Below are positions 11,761-23,914 of a stretch of 64,000 nucleotides of DNA, in pieces. The translations under genes and the position numbers were made by a program. The DNA comes from Enoplolaimus lenunculus (taxonomy: Eukaryota > Nematoda > Enoplea > Enoplida > Thoracostomopsidae), in NCBI GenBank assembly GCA_030248215.1, contig JASANG010002260.1, positions 124,001 to 188,000 on the forward strand, given 5' to 3'. The notes under the pieces are model-generated. The model did not search any database and had not been told where the DNA came from. It saw nothing but the letters and a program-made list of their open reading frames with translations. Position 1 is the first letter of the stretch. Every line of letters starts with the position of its first letter.

Positions 11761-13927
11761 CTGGTCATTTAAATGTGTACAATAATTTTTTGGTCTTACA
11801 GGCTTTATTTATAGCTTGCTGGAATACCCAATTGCAGTTCGTTTATAATGAGTTTGTTTTATTAGTTCACAAAAATTCAAACTAAAAATTCGTGAAATGA
11901 ATGCGCACGGTCTCAAATGTGTATAGTACCAATCGCCAGCTGGTGATATATCCTGTAAACTTTGAACTACGAACTAGTCTTGAGTTCAAAATATTTATAT
12001 AACGAAAAAACATGCGCTGGCTTCTTGCTGGCACCACAACTTGCGAAACTTTAATCTGCTCTGAACCTCTATTTTAACTCTTGGTTACCCACGAAAAGAT
12101 CGGATTTCTCAGCGAACCAGTTGGGCGCGTTTGACACCCCTAAAATGGGTTCCGCGTCCCTACATATTTTCTATGGTCTTTCCTCATGAGTAAACCTTGT
12201 CGCACTCGCATGGGTTTGAATTGTTGGTCAATTGTTTGTAAGGCTCCATAGTAGTGGACCATGTAAAGATCAGGGGCGGAACGTTTTTCTGTGTTTGGAA
12301 CGGAGTATGGTTAAGCTTTAGATTAATGTTTTGCTTAGATGTAGGCTTAAATATAAGCTCATTCATACGCTTAGGCATTGGCTTAGAAATATGCTTATAC
12401 TAGGTACTGTTCCGCCCCTGTTAGTACAGGTGCATTGGCCGTAGAACTTAACAAATTCATGGAACGTCAGCAGCAGAGACAGCTATCCACTGCTAATGGC
12501 AATGTCAAAAACAGTCTGTGTAACAACGTTATTTTCACCACTTTCTTCCGGATTTAAGTTCGATATATTTTATAATATTTAGTTCAAAGTAAACCAGGGA
12601 AGTTAAATCTTTCATGTATAAACATTTGAATGACTGTTTGAATATATATACAATGTATAGGAAACGGTTGTATATTCGTTACCTATCAGCTAAAAAGTTG
12701 AACTAACTATTGGTGGATTAAAGTCTTCTAGAGTCTAAGAATTTGAAAACTTGCCCTTAGTATGAAAATGTTTTCAATGGTGCGTTAAAATGTATATACT
12801 ACCTATCACCAGCTTGAAATAGCGTTTACACGCTAACGATTTCCTGCCGCTTCGGATGTTGGAATTACTTCAGAGTTTAGAGAAAATTCACAAGACATAT
12901 GCTAAGTTTCGACAGTAATCAATCTCTAATGGGTAGATACAATACATGTTAACAGGTGATTGGTGTTACACACAGTTGAGAATACAATCGTTAAGTTCCG
13001 CGTTTTCAAGTTTGAGACATCGAAAGAATCAAAAAAAACTCCTTAAAGTATGTTTTTTAATTATTTACGTATAGATTTTAAAATTAAATTAACAGAATTT
13101 TTTTATTTTCGGCAAGAGCTCAAGCAGTCAGTAGACTATTTTGCTACGAAACAACTTCTTGCTTGAAGCACGAACTACAATTTGTGGTTTGGATAAATTT
13201 TCAATAAAAATATGTTTCTTGTGAACTAAGTTTGCTGATAGTTTGTGTTTATTGTACATACAAACATATATATGCACATATCGATCAATGGTGCCTCTCT
13301 GTCTAGACTTGACTGTCTACGTATGACTTCAGGACAAATCAAATTTCAATTTTGAACCACAGATTGCTACATGGCGTTCTAAAAAGGGTAGCGAAGAAAA
13401 CCGCTTGTAAAATTAGAGACCTTACAATTTTACACAAAAAATTTCTTTGATGGGGACGTTCACCGCCTGGCTACCCTATATCCGCTCGTGTCCGTATTGA
13501 ATGCTGTTCTGGAGAGGCGCTACCTTGCTGAACTATCATTCACTGTTTTCCAATTCTAAGGATTAATATTTAAGTCGTATTTCGGCACTACCTCCAAGTC
13601 AATTTCCTCGAAGGGCCATTGATTTTAGGGCTCGTACAGACTCTGCCTTTAAACCATCGGGCTCATCTGGGAAATCATGAATTCACTAATATAAATTTAC
13701 AAGAAGTTCAGAGCTATTTATACTAAGATTTATTTTGAGCATAAATTAAAGTCAAAATTATAAACTAGAAAGTTGTGTCGTTTTTTCTCACGGTACTTAA
13801 GCGGTTGTGAGCATGTGCGTTTAGTGGTTATAAATTCAGTTCAGCTTAATTTCAGTGCAAAATATTTGCCAGAAACATCAACGGGGCTCGACTTACGGCG
13901 CCGTGTAGAGTTTGGGGATGTGTAATG
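11761..13927. other. Intergenic with one family H MITE
   Basis: Apart from the element at 12271-12420, nothing recognisable: no exon signals with family similarity on either strand. Confidence 0.45.
12271..12420. mobile_element. Family H MITE (CAGGGGCGGAAC ends)
   Basis: Perfect 12-bp terminal inverted repeat: CAGGGGCGGAAC at the left, GTTCCGCCCCTG at the right. The 150-bp interior has degenerate TTAGGC hexamers (GTAGGCTTAAA, CGCTTAGGCATTGGCTTAG). The ends resemble hAT-type termini. No target duplication could be made out. Confidence 0.8.
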
Positions 13928-14124
13928 TCACTGGCGGATCTAGAAGGATATGCGTGCGCTCCCCGTCCGAAATATTTTGCGATATAAAATGGTAAGATCT
14001 CACCCTGCCCTACAAATATCCCTCTCAGAAAATTGACACATATATAGCACACAATAACAAAATTGTGTTCGTTTAACAACTTTTGTTAGGCCGTCTCCGT
14101 CAGAAGTTTCCGGATCCACCGATA
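13928..14124. mobile_element. Possible hAT-like MITE (GGCGGATC ends)
   Basis: The left side CACTGGCGGATCTAGAAGG and the right side TTCCGGATCCACCG are roughly inverted. CACTGGCGGATCCAG-type ends are common in hAT-derived elements. A second half-copy begins at about 39161. Confidence 0.45.
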
Positions 14125-14689
14125 TGTAATGTCAGAAAATTTATAATGAAAACGTTTCGAAATGAAATATGTATAGCAAAGTTGCGAAAGCTATATTCAT
14201 ACTTCGATTGCTCCATGGACATTCTATATAGTTATGATCAACTTCTCATTCAAGTACTATTTCAACTGTAATTAGGTAATTCGGATTTTGGTTAATTTTG
14301 CAATTAATTCTCAAAAAAAGCACGGCGGTGTTTATTCAAAAAATCAATTTTTATCATCTTTTTATTTAAAAATGTTAAAAACGTTTGAAAATTGTTTTGA
14401 GACTCTGAGCCACAATTAATTATTTCTATTTTTGTATTTAGTTGCTTTTTGCTTTCGTCCAAGACCTCATATGTGTCACTTTGACTTGTAATCAAAGTCT
14501 AAATTTCGTTTCATTTTAATTGAATTTGATTAATAAACGAGTTAAGTTTGAATCCGGCTGAATTAGCATGCGGCTTTGACAGCGTTGTTTCTTGTGTACC
14601 TAGTTCTATAAATAGTTTCCTATATTTTGTTTACTACCCATACTTATATAAAACAATGCTTCTGCGATTTAGACTAAACGCTCAGGCTT
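14125..14689. other. Intergenic, nothing recognised
   Basis: AT-rich, only short chance ORFs. Confidence 0.5.
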
Positions 14690-14897
14690 AGGGTGGCGCA
14701 ATACTTGTTAAATATCTTATTGCCGTCCGGTGTTGTAGGTGACCTGTACGGCGCCGTTCGTCACCCGTACGGCTCAAACTGTCACACGTACGACGCCGTC
14801 CTTCATAGTCCGGCGCCGTCAGCCACCGTACTCATGTACGATACCGTACGGCGACGGACGGTGATGGACCCCGCCGTACGACAAATAAAGCGCAATC
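14690..14897. mobile_element. Family C GC-rich foldback element, copy 2
   Basis: Left GGCGCAATACTTGTT, right ACAAATAAAGCGCAAT. Between them are CGTACGGCGCCGT, GTCACCCGTACGG and their complements. GGCTTAG occurs just outside both ends (about 14685 and 14901), a possible target duplication. Confidence 0.75.
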
Positions 14898-15400
14898 TTT
14901 GGCTTAGCTTTTAGACTTATTTCTTGTTCGAAGATGTTATAGTTTAAAGTATAAGGTGTATGAATATGCTTTAAACTATTTTGTTATAAGTAACATTGGT
15001 CCGGTTTTATTTGGTGTGTTGCGCTTGAATACCATTTAGACAGCTAGTTTCCAGTGAAAACATGCCAAAAGTAAGCAAAACTATGCTAACAGGTCGTTGT
15101 TTTGTCTGTGATCGATAGGAAAATTAGGCTTCAGTCATGAAACAAAAGGATTATTATAAACATTGGGGGTCCCTTGGGAAAAATAATGGGTAAACAAACG
15201 ACTGTTCGCAAAATCGCCAAAGCTAAAAAATTTGCTCGTGATAGAAAGTTATAACTAAGCCAATTTCAGCCGTCACATTCTTTTGCTGGTGGTTAAAATC
15301 CTTATCCGTAATGAAGCCCTGTGTGCACAAACTGAGAATTCGCGCATACATATGGGGTGACCCCACGAGATATTATGGAACCACTGGTCGTTGTATAGCA
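14898..15400. other. Intergenic, nothing recognised
   Basis: No coding or repeat signal I can support between the family C and family I elements. Confidence 0.5.
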
Positions 15401-16164
15401 CAGGGGCTTCCCGTTTTCCAAGGTGGAAAACTAATGAAGAGGAGTGAAGCGCAGCCACTCCTATGTGACGGCTAAAAATTTCGCTGGTTTGGTACGAAAA
15501 ATCACATACATAATTTTGGCTGAGAAAAGTGGAAATTGTAGACACGTGGGAAATGTTAAACGTATAGGTTTTCTATAGGTCAGGTAGGGAAAGAACAGTT
15601 TGATTGGTCTGGCTAAAATTTGAATGCTTGTTTTCACGTGACTTTATAGACAAAATCGGAAGCGTAGGTTTGTGTGGAAAACAGGAAACATGGAAAATTA
15701 AAAGACATAGATTTTCCCTTGGTTGGTTTTGAAAATCTAAAACGAAGGTTTTGTTTAAAACGGGAAAAGTGGAAAATATGAAACGTATAAGTTATTCGTG
15801 GCTAGCTAAAGAAAATCTGAAGCGTAGGTTTTGTTTGGAAAACGAGAAAAGTGGAAAATTTAAACGGCTGGATTTTCCGTTGGTTGGCAGGGAAAATCTG
15901 AAGCGAAGGTTTTGTTTGGAAAACGGGAATAATGGAAAATTCAGAATGCTTAGGTTTTCCCTGGTTTTAAGCAGGAAAAATATGCAACGTAGGTTTTGAT
16001 TGGAAAATGGGAATAGTCGAATATTTAATACGTATAGGTTTTCTTTGGTTAGGTATAAAAATTCTTAAGTGTAAAGTTTTGTTTATGAAACGGGAAAGGT
16101 AGAAAATTTAAACGCTTAAGTTTTCCCAGCCAAAATTATGTTTCCAGCCGTTATACAAAAGTGG
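15401..16164 (+). mobile_element. Family I element with about 80-bp tandem repeats, copy 1 (right-truncated)
   Basis: The left end CAGGGGCTTCCCGTTTTCC is followed by AAGGTGGAAAAC. The subterminal region (AGCGCAGCCAC, GTGACGGCTAA, AATTTCGCTGG, ATAATTTTGGCTG) matches, in inverted form, the right end of the 48378-49806 copy. From about 15650 a degenerate tandem repeat of about 80 bp follows, marked by GAAAATCTGAAGCG and GTTTTGTTTGGAAAACG; units begin near 15731, 15811, 15891 and 15973. The right terminal repeat is absent where the family C element begins. Confidence 0.7.
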
Positions 16165-16684
16165 ACCCGCACGGTAAACGGAAGGCGCAATACAGGTAAC
16201 GGGCGGCACCGTATGGGTGACGGAAGGCGCCGAACGGGTGACGGAAGGCGCCGTACGGGTGACGGACGGCGCCCACAGACGGCGCCGTACGGGTAACAGA
16301 CAGCGCCGTACGGGTAACGGACGACGCCATACGGGTGACGGACGACGCCGTGCGGGTGACGGACGGCGCCATACGGGTGACGGACGGCGCCATACGGGTG
16401 ACGGACGGCGCCATACGGGTGACGGACGGCGCCATACGGGTGACGGACGGCGCCGTCTGGGTACGGACGGCGCTGTATGGGTACGGACGCCGCTGTATGG
16501 GTACGGACGGCGCCGTACGAGTGACGGACGGCGCCGTACAGGTTCCGACGACGCAGTACAGGTAAACTGACGACGCCGTGCAGGTAAGTGACGGCACCGC
16601 ACGGGTTATGGACCGCACCGTACTGGTAACTCACGGCGCCATACGGGTGACGGACGGTGCAGTTCGACAAGTATTGCGTAACCC
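16165..16684. mobile_element. Family C element, copy 3, with 21-bp tandem array
   Basis: The right end GACAAGTATTGCGTAACCCT matches the family terminal repeat; the left end is poor. The core (about 16199-16600) is a tandem array of a 21-bp unit containing GGACGGCGCCATACGGGT, with several successive units identical around 16354-16446. Because 21 is a multiple of 3 and the unit lacks stops, frames stay open on both strands, giving false ORFs of 117-184 codons with 7-residue repeats. Confidence 0.85.
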
Positions 16685-16774
16685 TTACAATCTGTGTTAT
16701 TGAAATACATGATGAATGTTAAGTTTAGCATATACAGCGTAACCGCATAAACCGTTAACCGACCAATATAAACA

Positions 16775-16946
16775 TTAGGGGTGGAATGTTTTTTCTGCTG
16801 GGCTGCAATTGCAATAGAAGAAGCTTTATAAGCTTTAAAGTAACTTTTTTGTTTACGCCTTGGCGTAGGCTTAGGTATGAGCTCATTTTTACGCTTAGGC
16901 TTAGTCATAGGAATATGCTTATACTATTGTTACTGCCCTGTTCTAT
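16775..16946. mobile_element. Family H MITE with TTAGGC-like hexamers
   Basis: Left end TAGGGGTGGAATG; right end TACTGCCCTGTTCTATACA matches the right end of the 48431-48969 copy. The interior contains GTAGGCTTAGGTATGAGCTC and CGCTTAGGCTTAG. Confidence 0.7.
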
Positions 16947-17065
16947 ACATTGACCGATTTAATCGCGGGAGGGGGCCCGGCCAACATCGAACTGCTAGTA
17001 CTTTTGAGTGTGGTATGAAACGCCACGCTATATAACTGTATCGTGCAACATGTATTTCTAAATAA

Positions 17066-17398
17066 CTTAGGATGACGTTATACTCGTCGTGCGGCATCCT
17101 CCGTCACCGTCTTCCGTCCGTCACTCGTACGACGCAGTTCGTCACCGTGCGTTATCGTACGCATATTACACACGTATGATACCGTATATTGACGAACGGC
17201 ACAGGATGGTGACGGACGGCGCCGCCGTACAGGTGACGCACGGTGTGCGCCGTACGGGTGACCAACGGTGACGGATGGTGACGGACGGCGCCGTACAAGT
17301 GACGCACAGTGACTGACGGCGCCGTATACGGGCAACTGACCGCGCCGGACGGGTGACGGACGGTTCCTGACGTCAACAACAGTAACGCGCAACCCTTA
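17066..17398. mobile_element. Family C GC-rich foldback element, copy 4
   Basis: Left end TTAGGATGACGTTATACTCG, right end ACGCGCAACCCTTA. The interior has GACGGACGGCGCCGTAC and complements in both orientations, so single strands could fold extensively. Confidence 0.75.
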
Positions 17399-17807
17399 CC
17401 CAGAAAAGTTTATAACGTAAAAACTATCTACTTATATTTTGAGTGGGATATTAAAATTGTTTTTTCTCGGGGGCACCTGCCACTGGCGTTTACCATTATC
17501 GCTCTTGCTCGAATCAATTTTACCAGCAGCCAAGACAGATTGGTTTTGTGTGCTGGTTGTTAAAGAAGAAAACTGTCACAATTTATTGCGTAAACATTTA
17601 CGCTCACCACCAACTTTTGTGTCAATACCTACACTGCTTGGCGGTTGTCAAAATTAATGGTTTCTTAATGAAAGACGAGGTAAATTTGTACAATTGGCAT
17701 CGCAAAAACGGTAGGAAACCCGCCGTTAATTTCCTGCGACGTCTTCGCCTCTTCCTCACCCCGACGAGTGTATGTCTTTCGGCAACATTTAAAGAATTCT
17801 TCGTTTA

Positions 17808-18489
17808 ATGCGGGGTTCACGTTAAAACCGGGGTAGGCGGGACACGGTTTGTCCTATGTTGATTCGACGTCAACGTTAAAGTTTGGGCTCTTATATCGGG
17901 TCAACAGACAAAACTTGAATGTCATATGACATTAGCTTACAAACTACCGCTCTCAAGTCATCAATGTGTACAAGGCACGGTATATTACGTGATACTGTGG
18001 AACATTTATGCGAATATCATATGATATTCCAAAATTTAAACGAATATCATATGATGTTCTGCGGACAGTGTAATTTTCGGGTGCTAATAAACTAATGGAA
18101 AGTCGGACGGCAAAGGCACAGCTGTGCTTAAAATACTAAATACACGTCTGCAAATTCATTTCCGGCACAAAACCGCTTCGAAAAACAGTGTCATAATTAA
18201 AAAACTCAAATTTCAAATTCTAGTATCATATGATATTCAATAGGACAATTTTGGTATGTTACCTCAAGTATGCAGACATTTGAAAATATATCATATGATA
18301 TTCGCTGACAATACGTCGAATATCATATGATATTGAAGGACAAAGGGTGACCTACACATGATGATAGCAGACAAATACGAATTTTTGAATGCGATATAGG
18401 GTTTATAAGCAGACAAAATGTTACCCAATTGTCTAATAGGGACAAAACGTGTCCCAAGCTGCCCCGGTTATAACTTGAACCCCGCATAA
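17808..18489. mobile_element. Family J element with palindromic CATATG arrays, copy 1
   Basis: The terminal inverted repeats begin ATGCGGGGTTCACGTTAAAA at the left and end as the near complement at the right (TAACTTGAACCCCGCAT). The similarity continues through ACCGGGG and GGGACACG-TTTGTC, about 45 bp. Inside, the 18-nt palindrome GAATATCATATGATATTC or a close variant occurs about six times: near 17917, 18012, 18042, 18222, 18287 and 18318. No transposase ORF. A diverged second copy lies at 60300-60950. Confidence 0.8.
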
Positions 18490-20834
18490 TAGCTAAATAT
18501 GTTGGCCCCTCCCTGGTTCCTTAATCACCCCTCTGTGACAAATTTCTCATTGTCGGGCAGTACGGAATTTAAATGTATTTTGTTTGATTTTTAAGTTCTC
18601 AATTTTAGCGAATAGCACATCTAACGACTTGGTGCCAGCATAGATTTGTATGCATGCAGTGTTAATTATTTGAATTTTCATGACTTTTACATCCTCATAA
18701 TGCGAGGTTTACTTTAATTTTTATCGCCGTATGGAATTTCAAACCGGACATTGACGGTTGCTTATAATCCGTGGCCGCGGAAACATTTGACAAGTGGGTT
18801 CAATAAAATGATAAACTTGCTCACACTGTAAAATTAAAGGAGCGTTATACTTGCCGTATGGCGCCGCCCGTCAGTGTAACTTTGCTCACATGGTTTCGCA
18901 TTTCCTGTGCTTATGATGTTTTTCCAAAATTTTTCAAAAAGAGGTGCATATTTTTGAAAACATAAGTAACCGTCGATGCCTATTAACAAAGTGGTGTTGT
19001 CGCATCGAAACGTGTTAAGCAAGTGTAATTGTAAATTTTAGACAAGATACCTCTGGCCAAATTGTGTTGTCCAAATGCGTGAAGATTCTTTCAGTTATAT
19101 TGATCTATAATTCTAACATCTGATTGCTTTCCGCATAAAATATGTCAAAAAATTTTAGTTTGCACACAACTATGCAGTGGTTTTTAATATATGTTCAGGA
19201 AGCTATTCAATTCCGCAATTATACTAAAGTTCCGAAATTGGCAAATTGAAAAAGTTACAGTGGTTTTTGTTTACTTATAGGCGAACAATCTATGTTGTTG
19301 CTTTAGGTCAGTGGATTTTATTTGCCATTTATTTTGTTCATCGGTAGCACATAAGGTATCTGGAAACGAAATAGAAAGCTATGCGTATAGTACGGAAATT
19401 AATAAATTCAGTTGTTTTCTTTAATTTATTTATTGATAAATGAAGAACCTCATATACATATATTCATATATTATATTGCTGTTTGCTTGCATTCTGATCT
19501 ATTTTAAACACTAATTTTGACGAGATATATACTATGCTTGCACTTAAGAATATCTGCTTCCAAGAAACCTTTAGCTTGTAATAAGTCATGTTAAATCATC
19601 TTATACCCCTGCCGTAATGTTTTCGGTTTCTTTTCAATGTTAGCTGTCTGCATGCATGATTAATCTCTGATTTTAAGCGGTTCAGTTCATAGAATAATAT
19701 CGCTTTAGCAATATGTTTTTGTCTTTATTTTACGATAAATTCGAAGTATTAAAATTCAACTGTAGCGTACCAAGAAATTCAAATCTTGAGAAAACTACCG
19801 AAATATTAAGTTGCAGATTCGCATTGGCAAACCATTAACAATGCCGTGAGCCCTATCAGTTGACCAAATAATTTTTCTTACGAAATTTTTATTTTTGTAA
19901 ACAAACGTAAATTTTAGGTCCGCAGCCTGCCCATCTTGCTAGGTCTGGCTAAAAAAATTTCAGGAGAGTCATGCAATGGTTTTCGTTGAGTTATACAAAC
20001 AAGGTTGAAACTTTTCTACTGGGGCACAAAAATTTTCCAGGGGGCTCAGCCAACCCCTTGGCTCCCATGCTACGGACCCGGTGAATTTACGAATTTTTAG
20101 CTCCATTCAACCATACATTTTTAAATGTGATTTGTTTCAGCTGTTAATGTTTTTGCAACAATTTTTACAGTCCTTCATAATTCAATATTTCCGCAGGAAT
20201 TATACCGTTTCTAGACCAGAAGTCATAGCGTTGTATGGGGAGGGGCTGGAGTGAATTCAAAGTATTCAGTTAATATCGGTTTAAAACAGTATTTCACCCA
20301 ATATTTTGACAAGAATAACGGTTTTTTACCGAGGCACAGGTTAAGCAGCGATCTGTTTCCGATTATTGCATGATTATGGAGATTTATTAATGTTTGTCAA
20401 AAAAACATGTCACCTTTAACGAAAATAATTTCACCTGCTGTTGAACTCGGCCATACTACTTTTTATAACTCACTTGAAGCTCAAAACAAACCCAATGGAA
20501 AATTGAACTGTTTACATAGAATGTTTTGTGGTCAGGAATACGTGAATCAGTAGTGCATGTCAGGCATTTCACACCAGTTATTTTTGAGATACAAACAATA
20601 GTACTTAGACATACGAAAGTGTGTAAATGTTCTTCTTAATCTGTTGTGATCCACGTCTACTTGAACGCTTCTATGTCTCTTGTTGTGGGTGTGGTGAATG
20701 GCGGATGTATCGAAATCTGAAGACACAATTACTGCCATCGGACATACGCAAAATTAACAAATTATATCGTGATATGCTAAAATTAGGTCTGACTATTCAT
20801 TTGCAATTTGTACCGTACTCCATAATTTGTCATC
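18490..20834. other. Intergenic, no gene recognised
   Basis: At 18833-18885 there is a one-ended family C fragment (GCGTTATACTTGCCGTATGG). At 19960-20095 an old GGGGGCTCAGCC-type repeat occurs. No exon with family similarity was found. Confidence 0.45.
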
Positions 20835-21273
20835 CTGTAGGGACCCGAATACGAGGGGGAATGATTTGGCCTCTAGAGACGATACCCCTTCCTGTTATTC
20901 GGTTACGGACTGTTATTTATTTTTGATCCGCCCTGCGCCGCTTTTCGTTACTAATATATAACGGTATTGCACCTATCCGTTGAATTAAACGTCATTTGTC
21001 TTGTATCAAAACGTTGAGCGATAATGCAAGGTTATACTTAGGAATGTACTTTCAAAACATAAGTACACTTTAAAGTTTCGAACGGAACTTTATTTGGTCC
21101 TGGAGTCACTTATGCACTACAGTCACAGGGATAATTGCCATTTATGGACTCTAGTTAGGGTTTAGGGACTCTATCCTCTTACGGACTCTTATTAGGGATA
21201 CGGACTCCTATTGATTTGGACTAAAAATGGGGACCCTCCCTCTTATTACCTCCTGTTATTCGGATCACTACTG
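20835..21273 (-). mobile_element. Family A MITE, copy 5
   Basis: Left end CTGTAGGGACCCGAATACG, right end TTATTCGGATCACTACTGTA. The interior subterminal repeats (ACGGACTCTTATTAGGGAT) match copies 4 and 6. Its right end abuts a partial family E copy. Confidence 0.85.
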
Positions 21274-21453
21274 TACGCTTCCATCTACTGCATTTGTTTC
21301 AGGTGTTTGGCAATCTAAATGGTGCATTTAAAACCACTAAAAGCGATAGAAAAGCGTTAAAATGACTTTTTTCGTTAACAATTATCTTTGTTTTCCGGAT
21401 CCAGTTCCGATTCCGGTATTTTATAATTCCGGTTGTACTCTTGCTAGACTGCT
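21274..21453. mobile_element. Family E MITE, partial copy
   Basis: From CTACTGCATTTGTTTCAGG to the right end TTCCGGTTGTACTCT this aligns with the 37.6-37.9 kb copy. The left half is missing beside the family A element. Confidence 0.55.
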
Positions 21454-22396
21454 AGTATGTATAAGAATTTCAAAGCATACCTCATAAATTAACGCCCTAA
21501 ACGTTAGTATGAACCAAAAAACTAAAAATGCTTAAACACCAAACAGTGAACAAATGAAGTGTAACGAATATGACTCTACTCAGCCTAGTGCAACTATCGG
21601 ATGAGGGGGATAAAATAGTTTTGAGAAGGCAACGAAATCGATGAAAATTTTTAACGGCTCCAATTTGAAAATTTTATAGGGTGTCAAAATTTTATAACGG
21701 CAAAGCCATGTTTTTTGTAGCCTCGGTTCCCTATATGGGTTTGGTGGCTTAAACAATACCGGTCATAGATATTGAAAGGAGCTTTAGCTAGCAAATGTGC
21801 AATGGTATGAAACCCATTTATTTATTACATTTGGCAGCATAACTCATTTATCACGTTTTAGCCTCTGGATGTTGCCAGATTTTCATTTCAGGAGAGTATA
21901 ATTTGTTTGCCGCAGCGAGCAAGAAATTTTTTACTCCACTACGATCAGGCAGGGAGGTTCTAAAGGTTTATGCAGGTGTATATTTTTATCATACAATCAA
22001 TTCTACAGGGATGCATTTTCTTTGAACTATTGCATACACCCTTGGTTTTAAACACACATTTAACTCAGAAAAAATGCATTGCGACGTTCATATTCAACCA
22101 ATCAGGAGGGCAGTCATCTATCAGAGTTTCGTTTAAGGAAACACAAACTGTTTTTATAGCAAAGTTTTGTTGTTGGCGACATCTTACGTACCAGGATAAC
22201 TGTGATTTTTACTTCAATTTACGTTATTGCAAGCCACGGTGTTTTTATCATGAATATAGGAGCAGTACGTTTTATAATATGCATTTTTGTAATGTTTTCC
22301 TATCAGTGGTTCAAAATAAAGTTAAAATCATTGATGTTCAGCTTAGCGAATGGCATTGCGTACGATCTGTTACATATTGCTAAAACAATGTTTACT
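21454..22396. other. Intergenic, no gene recognised
   Basis: A 137-codon + ORF (21970-22383) shows no family motif and has a composition like random AT-rich DNA; not called. Confidence 0.45.
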
Positions 22397-22596
22397 TGTG
22401 CTGGAACGATGCTCAAATACGTATGTAGGGTGTTCTAGCTTTAAGATATATATTGAAAAGTTTCCTCTACAAAAAATATTCTAATATATTTAAATCAACA
22501 TTACCATTGTACTAATGCAACTTGTGCAATAATGTGCATATGTCATATTAAAGCTGAAACGCGTCACAAACGTATTTTGTGCACTTTTCCAGCTGA
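22397..22596. mobile_element. Family K short inverted-repeat element
   Basis: The left arm (CTGGAACGATGCTCAAATACG, then GTATGTAGGGTGTTCTAGCTTT) is the approximate complement of the right arm (AAAGCTGAAACGCGTCACAA, ACGTATTTTGTGCAC, TTCCAGCTG). About 200 bp, no ORF. Single arms recur near 6885, 24996 and 49913. Confidence 0.65.
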
Positions 22597-23145
22597 TTTT
22601 ATATGGTATCCAAATTAAGTATCTTATTTACAAATTCTGCTTATGTTTTGGTTTCGTTCAACGTGTAGATTTTTAGTTGAGTTGCAACATTTCCGGCCAA
22701 TATGTTCAGGTGTATAAGTCAGTTGCAAACATTGCAACTACGTTGACTAATATATAGAATAGCATAATTTGCTAATTAAATCTTCATTAAAATTGATGAC
22801 CCTATTGAAAACTTTTAATAACCATATGTTCCTAGTTGCAGTCGGCCCGGTCAAAACAAATAAAAGCGATTATTATAACTGATTGCCCCATTGGATATAA
22901 AATCAACCGAATAATTACGACATATATGGTGCACAAATTTAATCAAGTTATAAAACAAAAATTAATAGTAAATTGTAATTTGATTACAGGTTAATGTAAC
23001 CCTAAGGAGTTGGTTTATTTTCAAGTTTCATAAAAGTATTTAGTTGAAGCTGTCTCGACTCAAATTGTGTCCCGTCGGGCAACTGCTAGTCAAAAAGTAT
23101 TATAAGAGGACTTACGGGTGAAAACTGCCAAGGAGACAGTTTATG
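22597..23145. other. Intergenic, nothing recognised
   Basis: AT-rich with no supported feature. Confidence 0.5.
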
Positions 23146-23353
23146 CACTGCAAAAAATGATGAGTCAAACGACTCTCTCCGAAATAGGCTTACGGGACTA
23201 CACAAACTAAGACAAATTCGACTCCGCCAGAGTCAAATTCGACTCACAGCGTCGCAAATAAGATTCTGGCGGAATCGAATTTGACTCCGTTTATGTAGTC
23301 CCGTGAAGCCTATTTCGGACAAAGTCAACTTGACTCCGCATTTTTTGCAGCGT
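23146..23353. mobile_element. Family B foldback MITE, copy 2
   Basis: Starts CACTGCAAAAAATGATGAGT and ends TTTTTTGCAGCGTG. The arms hold CTCTCCGAAATAGGC and its complement. More diverged than copies 1, 3 and 4. Confidence 0.8.
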
Positions 23354-23711
23354 GGCGTCCGGTAGTTTTTAGCGTAAACATAGGGTCCGACAGAAAACCC
23401 AGAATTTTATGCAGCACATTTCAATATTGAGAAGATTGCGTGAATTCTAAACAGCGGCGTATACCAAGGGGGGATAGAAGAAATATGTACTCCCGAAGTT
23501 TATGAAAACCGAGAAAAACCCACTTTGTTCAATTTTAACATAACCGTGCTAGATTCTAGAGAAAGATTTTCTCATTTGCTAAACTCGCTCATGAAAAAGT
23601 AAAAAGAATTAAATCCTGGCTCGCCCATGCAGCTATTAATCGAAATTTACGACTGTTCGAACGACGACGGCCCAAACGGCAATACCCAAACAACATCATA
23701 GACCCATACTA

Positions 23712-23912
23712 CACTGCAAACAATGGTGAGTCAAATTGACTCTCTCCGAAATAGGCTTTTCCTGACCACACAAACTGAGTCAAAATTCGACTCCGCCAGA
23801 GTCAAATTGAGTTGACTATGACTCAGGCGGAGTTGAATTTTGACTGAGTTTGTGCAGTCAGGAAAAGCCTATTTCGGAGAGAGTCAATTTGACTAAACCA
23901 AGTTTTGTAGTG
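23712..23912. mobile_element. Family B foldback MITE, copy 3
   Basis: Starts CACTGCAAACAATGGTGAGT and ends GTTTTGTAGTG, with TA on both sides (23710-23711, 23913-23914). Near-palindromic over its whole length. Confidence 0.85.
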
Positions 23913-23914
23913 TA

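Noticed and set aside
16108-16670. Overlapping long ORFs (117-184 codons) on both strands
   Set aside because: They are the product of a stop-free 21-bp tandem array; the same peptide-repeat pattern appears in several frames, with no other coding signal.
21970-22383. 137-codon plus-strand ORF
   Set aside because: Composition looks like random AT-rich translation, with no family resemblance and an alternative overlapping ORF.
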